From Sphagnum compactum (Eukaryota > Bryophyta > Sphagnopsida > Sphagnales), in contig OZ234499.1 in NCBI GenBank assembly GCA_965153455.1, forward strand, positions 14,194,271-14,258,270: DNA of 64,000 nt, written 5' to 3'. The position numbers and the translations under genes were made by a program. This document shows, in pieces, positions 1-11,319 of the stretch. The notes under the pieces are model-generated. The model did not search any database, was not told the DNA's origin, and saw nothing but the letters and a program-made list of their open reading frames with translations. How positions within the stretch are numbered: the stretch's first letter is position 1; the number at the start of each line of letters is the position of its first letter.

Positions 1-2000
1 AGGATATTAAATCAACTTGATTTTTTTCAATGATGTTGGACAAGACATGTTCAAGTCATCTTGGTCATTTGAATTGAATTAGGTTTATGGTATGATTAAT
101 TGGTTCATTTTGACTATAGCAAAAATTGTCCACTATATGTTACAATTGAAAACTTGATTGAATTCAAATTTTTTTAAAACTAAAAAAACCATGGTTTTGT
201 ACCAGTGTGGTAGCCTTTAGGTAGCCTACTAGCCACTAGTTAAGCCCTTAAATACCATAGGTAATTTAGGTAACAACTAAGTAGCCCTTAAGTAGCCTAA
301 ATGACCCCTACATAACTCTTAGGTCCTTAAATAATTTCAATAGCCCTTATGTAGCTTATGCACCCCTTAGGTAGCTTTTAGAAATACCCTAGATGACATA
401 AACATTCCCTTGGTAACCCCTAGGTAGCCTAGGTAAGCCCATAGGTAATTTAATTAATGTATGAAAATAGGTTTAAGTAGGTGTTTAGGTTCCTTAATTA
501 ATGTAAGTAACCCCTAGGTAGCCAAAGTGACTTTTAGGTAGGCTCCAAGTAGCCCCTAAACACTTTTTAGGTAATGTAAGTAACCCTAAGCAAGCCTTAA
601 GTAAGTTTTATGTACCTTAGGCAACAGCAAGGTAAGTCTTTTTGTAGCATACATGATTTAAGTTGGATAGGTCACTTAAGTAAGTTAGTAAAAATAAATA
701 CTAGAATGTGATTCCATTTTGTATTACATAAAATTGGTGCAATGGTCAACATTTTGCCCCTTAATGTGGAGGTGATAGGTTTAAATCCTTACTATTACAA
801 CCTATTTATCATGGTCAAGGCTAGGTAATTTAGCTGTTTATTATAGGTCAATGTGTTTAACTTAAACCTCTTAGGCTCCTTAGCCCACGTTTTTAGCCTA
901 GGCAACCTAGGTTAAATAGGCTAAGTAGCCAAGCCTAGGCCAACTTAGGTATGTTGTGTGGTGCCATTCATTCAACACAATGTTTGCCATTTGTCAACAT
1001 TTAGTGGTGAAAAACTTACGCATCCTCACATTTTAGTTGTAGAATTAATCATAGATAACCATGTCACTACATTTTTTTTTGTCATAAATGATTGTCACAT
1101 AAGCTAGATGTCAATTAAGTGAAAAACGTGTGTAAGTTACACATCGATGTAAATATCATTTCAATTTGGTGTCATGTGATGTGTTTTACAATTAAAATTA
1201 TACGTGACTTGTCTAAGGTGACTAGAAGAATTTGCAATCACATGTGGCATTTATGGCTAAAAATAATTGAAAAAATATTTTCAATTATATTGGAATGTTA
1301 ATAAATTATTAATAATTTATGTGTAAATTCCTTGTAGTGTCCCAAGTTCATTCAATCATTAATGTCATTGAAAAAGTGAATTCTTAATTTTTTTTAGAAG
1401 ACTTATATACACTTTTGGTATTTATGACAAATGAATTTATAAACTATTTTCAAAAGAAACTTTGGATTTGTAGAGTGTTCGTTTCAAGCTAACCATGGAG
1501 AATCATTTTTTAAGGCGATGACAAAACATTGAAAGGAAAATCTAGTGATTAAATTGTAGTGTTAGATTTCCACAAACAATTTGCTAGTTGTTCGATTGTT
1601 TAAGTTCATGAAACTTGTCGAATTAACCATTGTTTAGATCATCGGTTGTGCAAAAGATTGAAGAAACATTTTCCATTGACTTTTATTAAGTTCAAGCTAT
1701 AGAACTAGTTGGTAGGGCATTTAAATATTGTCATTTACATGTTTGTTCAAAACATTTTCATTCAAAAAAAACTTTTCTTTTCCACTACGCTATTATAGAT
1801 TTGGAATGATGTAGAGAGAGTTAGGATAGGAGTGAATTCATGAACATTGGGCTTGAAGTTTGGACCTTGGTTGCAAGGTTGAAAGATTTAAGTGTCATTA
1901 CATTTCCCATTGCACAATCATTTTTTGTTTGGGGATGTTATAGTACTACTAACATTGTCAATTGCTACAAGGATTTTGTATTGCATTGGGCAAGGTCCTT
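1..2000. repeat. AT-rich intergenic DNA with degenerate GTAGCC/TTAGG low-complexity repeat
   Basis: Roughly 190-960 is built from diverged short words such as GTAGCC, CCTTAGGTAG and AGGTAAC repeated with irregular spacing. It looks like an old, decayed minisatellite. The remainder to about 2000 is AT-rich without a credible coding exon. The short open frames here have no recognisable domain or splice structure, and I see no gene. Confidence 0.5.
728..800 (+). other. tRNA-like Pol III promoter pair (possible SINE head)
   Basis: A TGGTGCAATGGTC-like stretch near 736 resembles a tRNA A-box/D-arm. About 40 bases later GGTTTAAATCC near 778 resembles the B-box/T-arm. Order and spacing are those of a tRNA gene, but no intact cloverleaf can be folded by eye. 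A tRNA-derived SINE head or tRNA relic is the likely explanation. No terminator or 3' tail was established. Confidence 0.3.
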
Positions 2001-2139
2001 GTGACCGAGGTTCAAACCCCTCATTGGGCAAGGTGTTTTTAAAATTTGAAATTCCTAGCTTTTGAACTCTACTTATAATTGTCACATGTTGCCAAATTTC
2101 ATATCACTCCTTATCCTTTCATTGTTTTCACCTTTGAAT

Positions 2140-2470
2140 TCGCAGTTGAGTCTATAAAGGAATTTAGGGGTGCGTCACATGGTATCAAAGCTTTGGGAGA
2201 GCTCGATCCATCTATTGGGGAGTTTTTATGGCACCGAAGAGGATCTGACGTAAGCTAGTACATGAGACCATGGTGGAAGAACTCACCCATGACCTAGATG
2301 TTCCATTCGAGGCCATTAGGGAGGAGGAACAAGAGGATTCTGAAGAACAAGAAGACCATGAAAATCCTGATGATCATGAATGTTGGAAGCCAAAAAACCG
2401 AATAACTCCTAGTCTTATAAACAAAGATGATTCAAATAAAAATCACATATTTTGGTTAAAGCTTTAAAGG
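2140..2470 (+). mobile_element. LTR retrotransposon remnant: LTR end, primer-binding site and gag start
   Basis: TGGTATCAAAGC at 2180-2191 differs by one base from TGGTATCAGAGC, the primer-binding site complementary to initiator-Met tRNA used by many plant LTR retrotransposons. It directly follows a CA dinucleotide (2178-2179), as expected for an LTR 3' end. Downstream, an ATG at 2229 starts Met-Ala-Pro-Lys-Arg-Ile and meets a TGA. A second frame (2270-2467) is rich in Glu and Asp. This looks like a short 5' stub of gag in a decayed, truncated element. No protease, integrase or reverse transcriptase is recognisable nearby, so the superfamily cannot be told. Confidence 0.5.
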
Positions 2471-2479
2471 GTAGTTTAC

Positions 2480-3260
2480 ACTTGAGGCCATGGCTCTAGG
2501 AAACCTTGCGATACCTTACTTTTTTGGATGTTATTATGGCAAAGCCTAAAACCCTAGCAACTGAAGGGGCCTTTGTTGGAAGTCTATATTCAAATTGTAC
2601 AAAAGAAAAGGGCCATAGCCAAATATAATTGATTTTGTTCTCATTTTTTGGTTTGCATAGAATAAAACATTCTCTTACATTTCTGCATAATATTATGCAC
2701 TTCATCCACATGTAGGATTCCGTGTCAATTTTTCATCCACCACCATTTGCTTGGGTTGGCCTCGGAACTACTTTTAATGTAAACCCAAAGCCAAAGCCCA
2801 AGGGATTATGGACCAATTAATGACCAATTTTCAGTTTTCAACAGACTCAAGTGCAGTTTACTTTGGGTCTATTTTGTGATGTAGCCAAAGTTGCGAGCAA
2901 CCATAAAACATATTTAGCCAAATTTGGCTATAAACCACATAGGAAAAGGTTTTTAAAAAATTAAATATCCTTATTCATGTTTTACTTGAATGAAGTATAT
3001 AAATCTGACGACTTTTTCTTAATGTTTTCGAATTCTGGCGATTAAAAAACTGGAAAAGCACACCATTTTGGAATTTTTGATTTTTAATTTTCAAAATTTG
3101 TGGAAATTTCCCAACCAAAAAAAAAGGGGCTGCTTCAACAACCCACCTTCAGAAATGCCACGTCACCGAAAGTGCGATCGAAATGCCCCATTCACACACG
3201 AGCGAGTCTGGATCGACGTTCGTTTTCATCTGGAAGCCGATGATCTCACCACGTAAGCCC
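2480..3260. other. Intergenic, no gene seen
   Basis: AT-rich to about 3120, then GC content rises towards the possible transcription unit beginning near 3300. No coding exon is recognisable. Confidence 0.4.
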
Positions 3261-3308
3261 TAGGGTAAGATCCTACGGCGATGGAATTTTCCAAAGTTAG
3301 GGCACGGG

Positions 3309-6300
3309 ATGAACAACGGTAGCAGGGTCTGTGGATCGCTGCCTCTCCTCCTCACTCGCCGCTTCTCAACAGCCTGCAGCATGGCGGCTCCTGCGTACAA
3401 ATACCACGCCTGCTTTAAGAGCCATGTGAGTACCATTGCCTTCTTCACCTTCTCAGCATCCTTCCGACGTGTTTTGATGTTATGCTGTGTCTTTTTTTGT
3501 TATTCATTTTCGAATACTAGCGTATGTACTGATCGGCTCCACGAGAGGAAAAAAAAAAACCAAACCTTGACGGTTTTTGTCTATGATCTTAACATTGACG
3601 TGCGCTGCAACAGTTTGATTGCGAACTTCTGTAAGCTCGCGTTTTCTGAAGTTTTATTAACTCTCATTGCCCTTTCTTTTCCAGTGTGTCAGTGGCGAGG
3701 ATTTTACGGTTTATCATATAAAGGAGTGTTTCTTCTCTTTGTCTTGTTGAGAGATCTGTTCGAATCGGTAGTTGGTGTTCTTCTTTTTATTTTTTATTGG
3801 AACTGTTTATGAGTTGAATCTTTAGTTTATTGGTGTTTTCTTTTCTTTTTATGTCTTTAAACTGGAGTAAGGGCTCCGTGTTTTGATTTTGGTGTTTTTT
3901 AAGGGCCATTGCGGTTTTGCACTTTGGAAGCTCTTGGACTGGCATCCGGGCTTATTAGTCTTGCGATGGGTACACTCGACTGGTTTTCCTACTTTTCCTG
4001 AAGACTCACTTGGAGGGTTTAGTGTGGGACGCAACCTTGCACTAGCAGTCGGCAAATATGGCCGTTATTGGCGAAGAGTATGTGAGCGGGGTTGAGGCAT
4101 TTTCCTTCCAAGTGGAGAAGCTCAGCTGTTCGGTGTCATCACCAGCAGCTTTGCTTCAAAAAGGAGATTTTGTCTGAGATAGCTGCCTCGAATGTGAGTT
4201 TCTCCTCCTTTATTCCGCGTTGTTTCTCTCCATCCTTGTCATTGGCATTCACACATCTGAATTCTAGTCTCATCCTTCTGCAGTGAGGGGTTAGGATCTA
4301 TTAGTCAGAGGTTTGAAGCCACACATACCTGAAATTAAGAACTGTTCCTTTGAGACTCTCCGTGGCTTCAAAGTTTTGGAGCTTTCCGTTGGTTTCTACT
4401 CTGATTATGTGATTCTGGAAAGAATGTTTCTGTACATGTATAGCGTAATATGATGGGTAGTATATGTGATGAGTCGTAGGCTGATGTTTTTATCATTGTT
4501 TGGAGAGATACAGGTAGCTCATCTGACCTTATCGTTTCTTTGGATGTAAATCTCCTTACGCAAGTGTAAAGTTATCTTTATACAATGTGGCAAACTTGTG
4601 TTTCAATAGTACTTTGTACCTGATATGTTGTGCATTTTATGCAAAACCTGATTTTATGCTTTTCTTATTTGGAATGCAAATTGCTACTGTTATCTTAGGG
4701 ACAAATAGCATTTTCATACACGAATCAGAAAGTTACTTCATCAAAGGATCCAAAGATATGCGGTAGAGGGGATAATTTTGATTTTTAATTGTGCTGGAGC
4801 AGCTGTGATGAAAGTATATTGCAGTATAGTCTGAATTGTCACTGGCAATTATGACAGTCAGTGTAGTCAAATTCTGAGCTGTGGGGACCAAAACCTCATC
4901 GAATTTTCTTGTAACCTCACTTAGCTTTGTAGTCTTGTCTTGGAAGATCTTTTCCAGATGTAGGTGATTTCAGTTGGTAAGTTCATCAATTGTGGCAATT
5001 TCTCTCCCCATCATATTGCTCTGGTTCCCTTGCTTATTGAGGAAATGAGTTTTCTGATGAAGATTGTTGCCTGGCCAGCTGAGGAGTTGGGTTGACTAAC
5101 TCAAGGAGTATCAGCTGGATGGAAGAACAGTGTGCTTCCTTTTTCAAGAGCTTGTCTAGCAACCGGTAAGGTACTTCCTTAAACTTGCCACTTTTTGAAG
5201 TTATTTCTGAAAATTATGATTTGTTTTTAGTATCTGCTTGACACTTCTCTTACCATGGGTTCCAAACTGGCCCAGAAACTTAGAAAGTCCAAGTACATGT
5301 CTGTTTATGGATGCTAAATAATCCTGCAATGTTGGCCCCTTGAAAGGCCTGGTGATCCTATTTCTTTGTATGCCAATAGATTTAGATTCAAGGGATGCAA
5401 ATGATGTGAAAAAGAATAGGGACAGCTTATTCCCTATTGGGATGCAGACATATTCTATGGGAATCTCTCTGATGCACTCTTACAGTCCAGCTTGTCACAT
5501 TTGTCAAGTAATAGTTACTTACAGGAAAATGGTAGCATGTTTCCAAATTTGTGAACATGCTAGCAACGTTATGACTGTGTAGTGATGAGATGCTTCTAAC
5601 TAGAGCATGCAAATAATGTGAAGAATAAGGACATCTTATGCCTTACTGGGATGTGGACATATTCTATGGGAATCTCTCTTGTGCACTCTGACTTGTCGCA
5701 TTAGTTGAGCAATATTTACTGCAAGGAAAACATAACATATGCCAGAATTTGTTGATATATGAAGGACATAGTGAGTGTCTGTTGTGACTCGACTTTCTAT
5801 GTTATGGCCTTGTGCAATCATGATGGGAGGTAGTTGTGGTGTTGTAGGATGAGAGGCTTCAGGTGGGCATGCAAATGATGTTAAAAAGAATAGGGACATC
5901 TTATTCCCTACTGGGATGCAGACTTATTCTGTGAGAAGCCCTCTGATGCATTAAACTGGCAGCTATGTCACAGTATTTTAGGTGATGGTTACTGCAACGA
6001 TTTGCTAGCATGTGTCCAAATTTGTTGACATATCAAGGATGTAATGGCTGTCTTGTGATAAGTTGATGCAACTTTCTTTGTTATGGTCTAGTGTCATTGT
6101 GATGAGAGGCTTCTGTGGGGGCGTGCAAATGATGTGAAAAAGAATAGGGACATCTTACTTCCTAACTGGGATGCAGACATATTCTATGGGAATCTCTCTG
6201 ATGCATACTTGAGGCTTGTCAAACTGATAGACTTCTCTGCCTGGTTTGTCATAATGAGCAATGCAGTTTCCGTTAGAAAAAGATAATTGTCTCTAATTGC

Positions 6301-6960
6301 AGAAGGATATTATCACCTTGTCTAATAGTTGCCTTGTCTAATAGTTGGCAACAAGATGATTTCAGTTCAGTAACAAGACTGGACTTGATGTTCTTATGTT
6401 TCAGAAGTATCAATCAACAAAGTTTGGAAGCACTTTGCTTCTTTGAAGGAGTATGTAACTGCATCAAGAGTGCCAACATTAGCACTCTAGGTACTTTTTG
6501 GTATAAGAGCTCTGACAACACAATTACATGCACAGGTATGGCATTCTCTTAATACACAATCTTTCATCTGAAGCTCCAATCCATGTGAATTAGTTTGAAT
6601 TAGGTTTTTGGTGTAAAAAGTTGCTGAAGACAAGGGCTGGGGACAGATTAATCAAGAATGGGAAAGGGAAAAAATCCCCACTGTCTCTTATGAAAGTGCT
6701 TGGTTATTTTTGATAGAGAAATGCTGAATTTGAACCAAACTTGTTTAGTTTAAATAGGCTTCCTGGTAGTCTGATGCTTTTGTTAAATGGTAATTAATCT
6801 AACACTTTTCTTTTGACTCCAATTATCCTTTGTAGGTGTTGCTGGAAGAAGAGGCAGGGCACAGCTATCAACTGTACCAACTAAGCTGTACAAATCACTG
6901 CTGTCATTGCCCTGGTTGAAAGCTATCACTGTTGTTAGTACCATGGTTTAAAGCTATCAC
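3309..6960 (+). other. Possible transcribed locus of unknown product (candidate first exon 3309-3425)
   Basis: GC content jumps at about 3150. A candidate first exon starts at ATG 3309 and runs to a good donor (GTGAGT) after 3425. It encodes 39 residues rich in Arg, Ser and Leu with few acids, containing Leu-Leu-Leu-Thr-Arg-Arg-Phe-Ser, which resembles a mitochondrial presequence. Possible later pieces lie after pyrimidine-rich acceptors near 3684, 3906 and 6839. One frame after 3906 gives a hydrophobic stretch ending at a stop near 4011. I could not join these into a convincing protein and recognise no family. It may be a small organelle-protein gene with long 3' sequence, a non-coding RNA, or a decayed gene. 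A tandem repeat (5394-6260) lies inside. Confidence 0.25.
5394..6260 (+). repeat. Four diverged tandem copies of a ~210-260-bp unit
   Basis: Copies begin near 5394, 5606, 5867 and 6121, the last one partial. Each carries the same ~80-base core (GCAAATGATGTGAAAAAGAA, then a GGGATGCAGACATATTCT-like stretch and ATGGGAATCTCTCTGATGCA). A looser part of the first three copies includes TAGCATGT and a TTTGTTGA-like word. Unit lengths differ by indels and copies are clearly diverged. The unit is not a conserved open frame. Confidence 0.75.
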
Positions 6961-6999
6961 AATTTGTAGTTTATGACCTTCCCTCTGTAATGGTGTAGG

Positions 7000-9190
7000 G
7001 TACTGACAGCAATACTTTCCCCTTTGTAAATCTTTTAAAGCTATTGCCTTTTCATATTGTATCTTTTCAATGTTTTATTTTATTTCTAGTATTCAAAACT
7101 TGCTGTTGTGAATTATGATGTAGTTTTTAGATTCGATTTTTCACCACATACAGATGTGTGAAATCCAACTTTCTTGTTGCCATGGAGGTGTTGAATATGT
7201 GTTAGCTTAAATGCACTTCAAGATCAAAATAGGTTTGAACAACACTCCAAACCATTGAAAATGGATTGGATTAAGATTTCTTTGTTGGATGTAACTTGTT
7301 TAAGTTTTATGCAAAATGCGGTACCAAAAAAATGTGGCAAAATGGTTACCCATTTTTTTCGTTCAAAAATGTATCTTTGGATGAGGAAATATAACATTGT
7401 TGTCATTGTTTTTAGCTTTGATTTTGAAAGTGAAATGAACTTTTTTGCTCCATTATATGTACATGAGAGACTGTGCTTGAAAATATACAAAACAAAAGTC
7501 TTGCAAAGTTTTCAATCTCTTGCAAGTTACAAATGATTAAAAATTGTTGTTTTCCCAAATTTTTTGAGGTGCCAAGTTTTGTTCCTTTAAGTTCTGATGT
7601 AATTTTTAGGTCTAATTTCTCACCATGTACAAATGTATGTAGTTGACATCACCTTTGCTCTCATCCTAGGGTGCTTACATGTAAGATCCCAGGTACAGGA
7701 GGGAGAGGGAAATTGCACCAGGTAAAGATGGGCTCAAAATTTCACTAAGAATCTCTCGGACATCATTGTGTACATTTGCACATTGTTTCTCAGCAATTCC
7801 ACGGCTGTTTTCTGTTGATCTTATTCACTTAAAACTTTTGATAAGTGAAATTCTGTGTATGTTTTGTGAGTTAGCCTTTCACAATTTCCTTATATGTAAA
7901 TAAACTCAAGTCTAAAAAAGAAATGTACCATTGCCACCATAATACTTTTAAACGCAACCTGAATGAACATTAATGCATGAGAGTAGATATTCCGAGATAC
8001 ACGTTTGCAATCTTCTTAGTTTTTTTCACAGCAATGGAATAAATTCAATTTGTTGATAAGTTGAGCAACAAAACATGATTAAAATTTTTAAAATTATTTT
8101 TCTACTCATACGATTTTACAATCATGTGTGCCAACAATATTTTTTTATTGTGTTCATTTTTGTGGGAAAAGTCGACATTTTTTCCAACGAAACAAGAGAA
8201 ATTGCTAAGCTTTTGGTTGCTGGTTCAATCTTCAAAAATAATTATCACAAAGGCCAAATTGAAGCGCAGAACGAAAAATGAAAAACCATTGTAAGCACGT
8301 TCCGCATCCAAAAGACGAGGGTTTGCCTCCGTATGAGGTAGACCATAGTCAAGGTTGCATGGATTGAAAGGGCAAGCACTAAAATTGGACGCGACAAAGG
8401 ACAATGCCGTAGGAGTGAATGGGCAAGCACTAAACAGATACAATAATTTCAATGTGGCACTGATATGAATACTGCGCTGTGAGGGTGAGATCAATTCCAT
8501 GAGCAGCAATCTATCAGAAGAAAGGGCAATATCTATGATGCATAGGTGAGAAATTTATTTTTAAAAATTGCATTTAGATCTATGAGTCTCCTAGACTTAG
8601 CAGCAGTTTCACAGCTTTAAAGACTCTCGCTGTTGATTAGTATGTCTACCAGTAGTACATGTGCAAACCGTTTGAAGCAGCAATTTCATTTGGAGGATCA
8701 TAAAGAGGGGGGAAAAGGTGGAGAGAATTTCAATAGAAACCAAAGTTCATGACAAGCATGCAAGCTCTAGTTCCAAAATGAAAATCCCTTTTGATCTTCC
8801 ATTAAGAATCATCACTCCATGTTGGCAACCACAGATTAGTAGTAGAGCTCTGTGGGTTACCATAGCAAATCCTTGCTTGTGTCATACAAGGCCCAAATGG
8901 TTTACAGAAAATGAAATCTCACTTGCCTCTGAGACTGTGTGTTGCAGATAAAGCCCAGCCTGGAGTTGACCAGTTGGAGGTCACCAATCCAAATCTTCTG
9001 GTAGTGAACCTGGTGGTTTTTCCGAACACTTTGCACAGTTCTCTGAAATGGTTCCAGCATGTCAAAGCTTCAAAACTGACAGGCTGAGTCTAAAAGCATT
9101 ACTAACAAGCCTCTTCTCTTTGTAAGAGATCTTTGATGACAGCACCCATGTCTGACTGAGATTAGGGTCTACCACTGATCTCAAGAGCTC
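7000..9190. other. Intergenic, no gene seen
   Basis: AT-rich with scattered short repeats. Two related stretches, near 7118 and 7596, share a GATGTA(G/A)TTTTTAG start and a TTTCACCA(C/T)(A/G)TACA-like core. A single copy of a repeat found again at 44383-44685 lies near 7681-7730. Short open frames at 7224-7536 and 8225-8509 have no recognisable domain. Confidence 0.4.
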
Positions 9191-9197
9191 TGACAAG

Positions 9198-10364
9198 TTA
9201 TGGAGCAATGTTCCAAATGGGTCCAATACTACTGTGGCTTAAGTAAATCAATGAGCATTTCTCATCATGAGGAGAAGATGGAAGGATCTGCAAAGACCCA
9301 TCACACAAACTGTAGAGTAAACCTGCGTCTTTGGTGACAAAACAAATGATATCGTCTTGCAAAAAACAACTGGAAACATAAGGGGCAGAGAACAACTCTT
9401 CGGAAACTTGCTCTCGCTGTAACTCCAACATCTGATTCCATTGCCTTGTTTTGAGCTCCAGTTTGTAGAGAACAATTCTTCGAGATCTTGCTTCATCGTA
9501 AGCCTCTTGAGCTCCAATGACCCAGAGATGATCTCTATGCTCCATAAGACAAGGCGGAAACCACGGACTGCGGATACCTTCAGGAAGCTCAAAGGGAGTT
9601 CCAATCCATGCCCCAATCTGCACATGGAAGGTCATAACATAGCGCCATTCGTTGTCTAGACAATACAAGATCCCATTCACAACTTGCGAAGTTGTGCCAC
9701 GACCTCTCAAAGACTGCGAGTTGATGCCAACACTACCTTTCAACGACACTCCCAGTGGAGGGGGAGGACTGCGCTTCCTTCTCCACAGATTGGATCTGGA
9801 ATCGTACACTTCTAGTCTAAAGTTTCGTATCCTGTGTCCCAGATGAGCATTGTCATTGCATCCGATGATGATCTTGTAAGACAATCTGTCAGTGTCCACC
9901 AGCAAATGAGCAAGAATCCACGTAGTGTATGTCGGTTTGAAGGATTCTAAAAGAGGAAGTCGTCGCAGTTCCATCGTCAAGAAATTGCACACCAGCAAGA
10001 ACTCTCTGCTGGCAAAACAGAAAAGGCCGAACGCTCCTGCTACAGGAGGAAACGACGCTTCTTGAAGAAGAGGAACGGAGGACAATAACAAAGAGAATCT
10101 TCTCTCCCACTTCCTTGACGCAACATTGTAAGAGAACACTAACCTTTCATCTGGCTCCCATAAGAGCAGAAGAGACCAATTTTGTTCTAGTGCTGGACAC
10201 CTTAAGCTGACACGTTTCCGAAGCTGGAAAAAGTCGCTATTCTGTACCAGAACGTGCCAGTTTCTGCAGACTGTGCGAGCTTTTGCGATGCTGACCAGAG
10301 ACAAACTCGTGAACACTTTCTTTAACAAATCTTCCGGCAGTTTGCTCCATCTTTCTCCATCCAT
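9198..10364 (-). CDS. F-box protein with kelch-like/FBA-type C-terminus (388 aa, intronless)
   Basis: Predicted substrate-receptor subunit of an SCF (SKP1-Cullin-F-box) ubiquitin ligase. Residues about 5-45 form the F-box: Trp-Ser-Lys-Leu-Pro-Glu-Asp-Leu-Leu, then Val-Phe, a Leu-Val-Ser-Ile-Ala-Lys-Ala-Arg run and Val-Cys-Arg-Asn-Trp, the usual SKP1-binding pattern. The remainder has repeated Trp-containing segments of the kind seen in plant F-box/kelch proteins (for example Val-Tyr-Asp-Ser-Arg-Ser-Asn-Leu-Trp near 190, Leu-Lys-Thr-Arg-Gln-Trp near 310), probably forming a degenerate propeller that binds the target. The length is typical of these proteins. The start chosen is the first ATG (10364) ahead of the F-box. 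The frame is open to the stop without introns, common in this family. The target cannot be deduced. Confidence 0.88.
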   Translation of the reverse strand: MDGERWSKLPEDLLKKVFTSLSLVSIAKARTVCRNWHVLVQNSDFFQLRKRVSLRCPALEQNWSLLLLWEPDERLVFSYNVASRKWERRFSLLLSSVPLLQEASFPPVAGAFGLFCFASREFLLVCNFLTMELRRLPLLESFKPTYTTWILAHLLVDTDRLSYKIIIGCNDNAHLGHRIRNFRLEVYDSRSNLWRRKRSPPPPLGVSLKGSVGINSQSLRGRGTTSQVVNGILYCLDNEWRYVMTFHVQIGAWIGTPFELPEGIRSPWFPPCLMEHRDHLWVIGAQEAYDEARSRRIVLYKLELKTRQWNQMLELQREQVSEELFSAPYVSSCFLQDDIICFVTKDAGLLYSLCDGSLQILPSSPHDEKCSLIYLSHSSIGPIWNIAP

Positions 10365-10937
10365 CCCATTCTACAAAACATGTACGATTCTTCTTCTTCT
10401 CCTCACAACAAGCTGTGATAGAAGCGATCTCAATATCAGAGGCTTCTGCGTGGTGGCGTAAGAATACTCAAACCTTGCAAAGTTCCGTCTGGCAATAGTT
10501 GTCGGCATCAGGGAGCTCCGCAGATCCAAAAGGTTGCTAGAATTACGAACAATTGTACCGAAGCCTTCATCTCATTCCAGCATTCAGCGCCGACGTTCAT
10601 CAACTCTTTTGCGCCTTGCTCCACAGTTTGGAACGCTCAACAGCTTTACCTCGATCAAGCCAGTGCTCGATTCTTTGCGAAAGATGGCTTAGAAAGGACA
10701 GAGATCGTGAAGATCGCGTCAACGGAAATCAGCAAGAAGACGATTATTCAACTCCAGAAAGGACGTGACGTTCTGGACTAAACGTTGTGCAGTGCGGACA
10801 GGCAGCAGGCTTGCAAAAGGATTGCAAGCGTGATGAAGCTTCGGAATGTTCCGTCCGAGAATGCTTGTTTCCCATTCTGCGAAGAAAGAATTTCAAAGAT
10901 CTTCAATCGCAGTGCATCCTGCACACTTGAAAGACAA

Positions 10938-11315
10938 TCTTGAACCTGTTTCCTTGTCTTGCATGGATCCATCGCACAAGCGTTACTTCCACAGGAAGAA
11001 AAAACATGCAGGCATGCAGGGGAAGAACAATGCAACGCTTGCAGGGACTTATGTCACATGTACTTCAAGCTCTCTTCAGCTCTTGTTGTCAAATTTGGCC
11101 AAGACATGGCAAGTAGCAGCATGCGTCAAACAAAGCAAGCAGAATTGATCTTGAACCCTGCATCCTTGTCTTGCATGAGTTTATCGCACAAGATTTACTT
11201 CCATAGAGAAAAACAAGATGCGATCCTCACTCAGGCAGGCAGGGGAAGAAAATGCGGCGCTTCCAGGGACTTATCTCACATGTACTTCAAGCTTTCCTCA
11301 AGTCTTGTTGTCAAA
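10938..11315 (+). repeat. Direct duplication of a ~165-bp segment (period ~210 bp)
   Basis: 10938-11096 and 11149-11315 share a long diverged match. Common landmarks are CTTGAACC, CCTTGTCTTGCATG, TATCGCACAAG or ATCGCACAAG, ACTTCCA, GGGACTTAT and CACATGTACTTCAAGCT, followed by a CTTGTTGTCAAAT end. Open frames in the two copies differ, so this does not look like protein duplication. It lies between the F-box gene and a long gene-free stretch. Confidence 0.75.
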
Positions 11316-11319
11316 TATC

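Noticed and set aside
3309-3812. 167-residue uninterrupted plus-strand frame
   Set aside because: It continues through a strong donor at 3426 into T-rich intron-like sequence (Phe/Leu/Val runs). Only the first 39 codons look like exon.
9248-9659. Open frames on both strands inside the F-box gene
   Set aside because: They are shadows of the 388-residue F-box frame and have no independent support.
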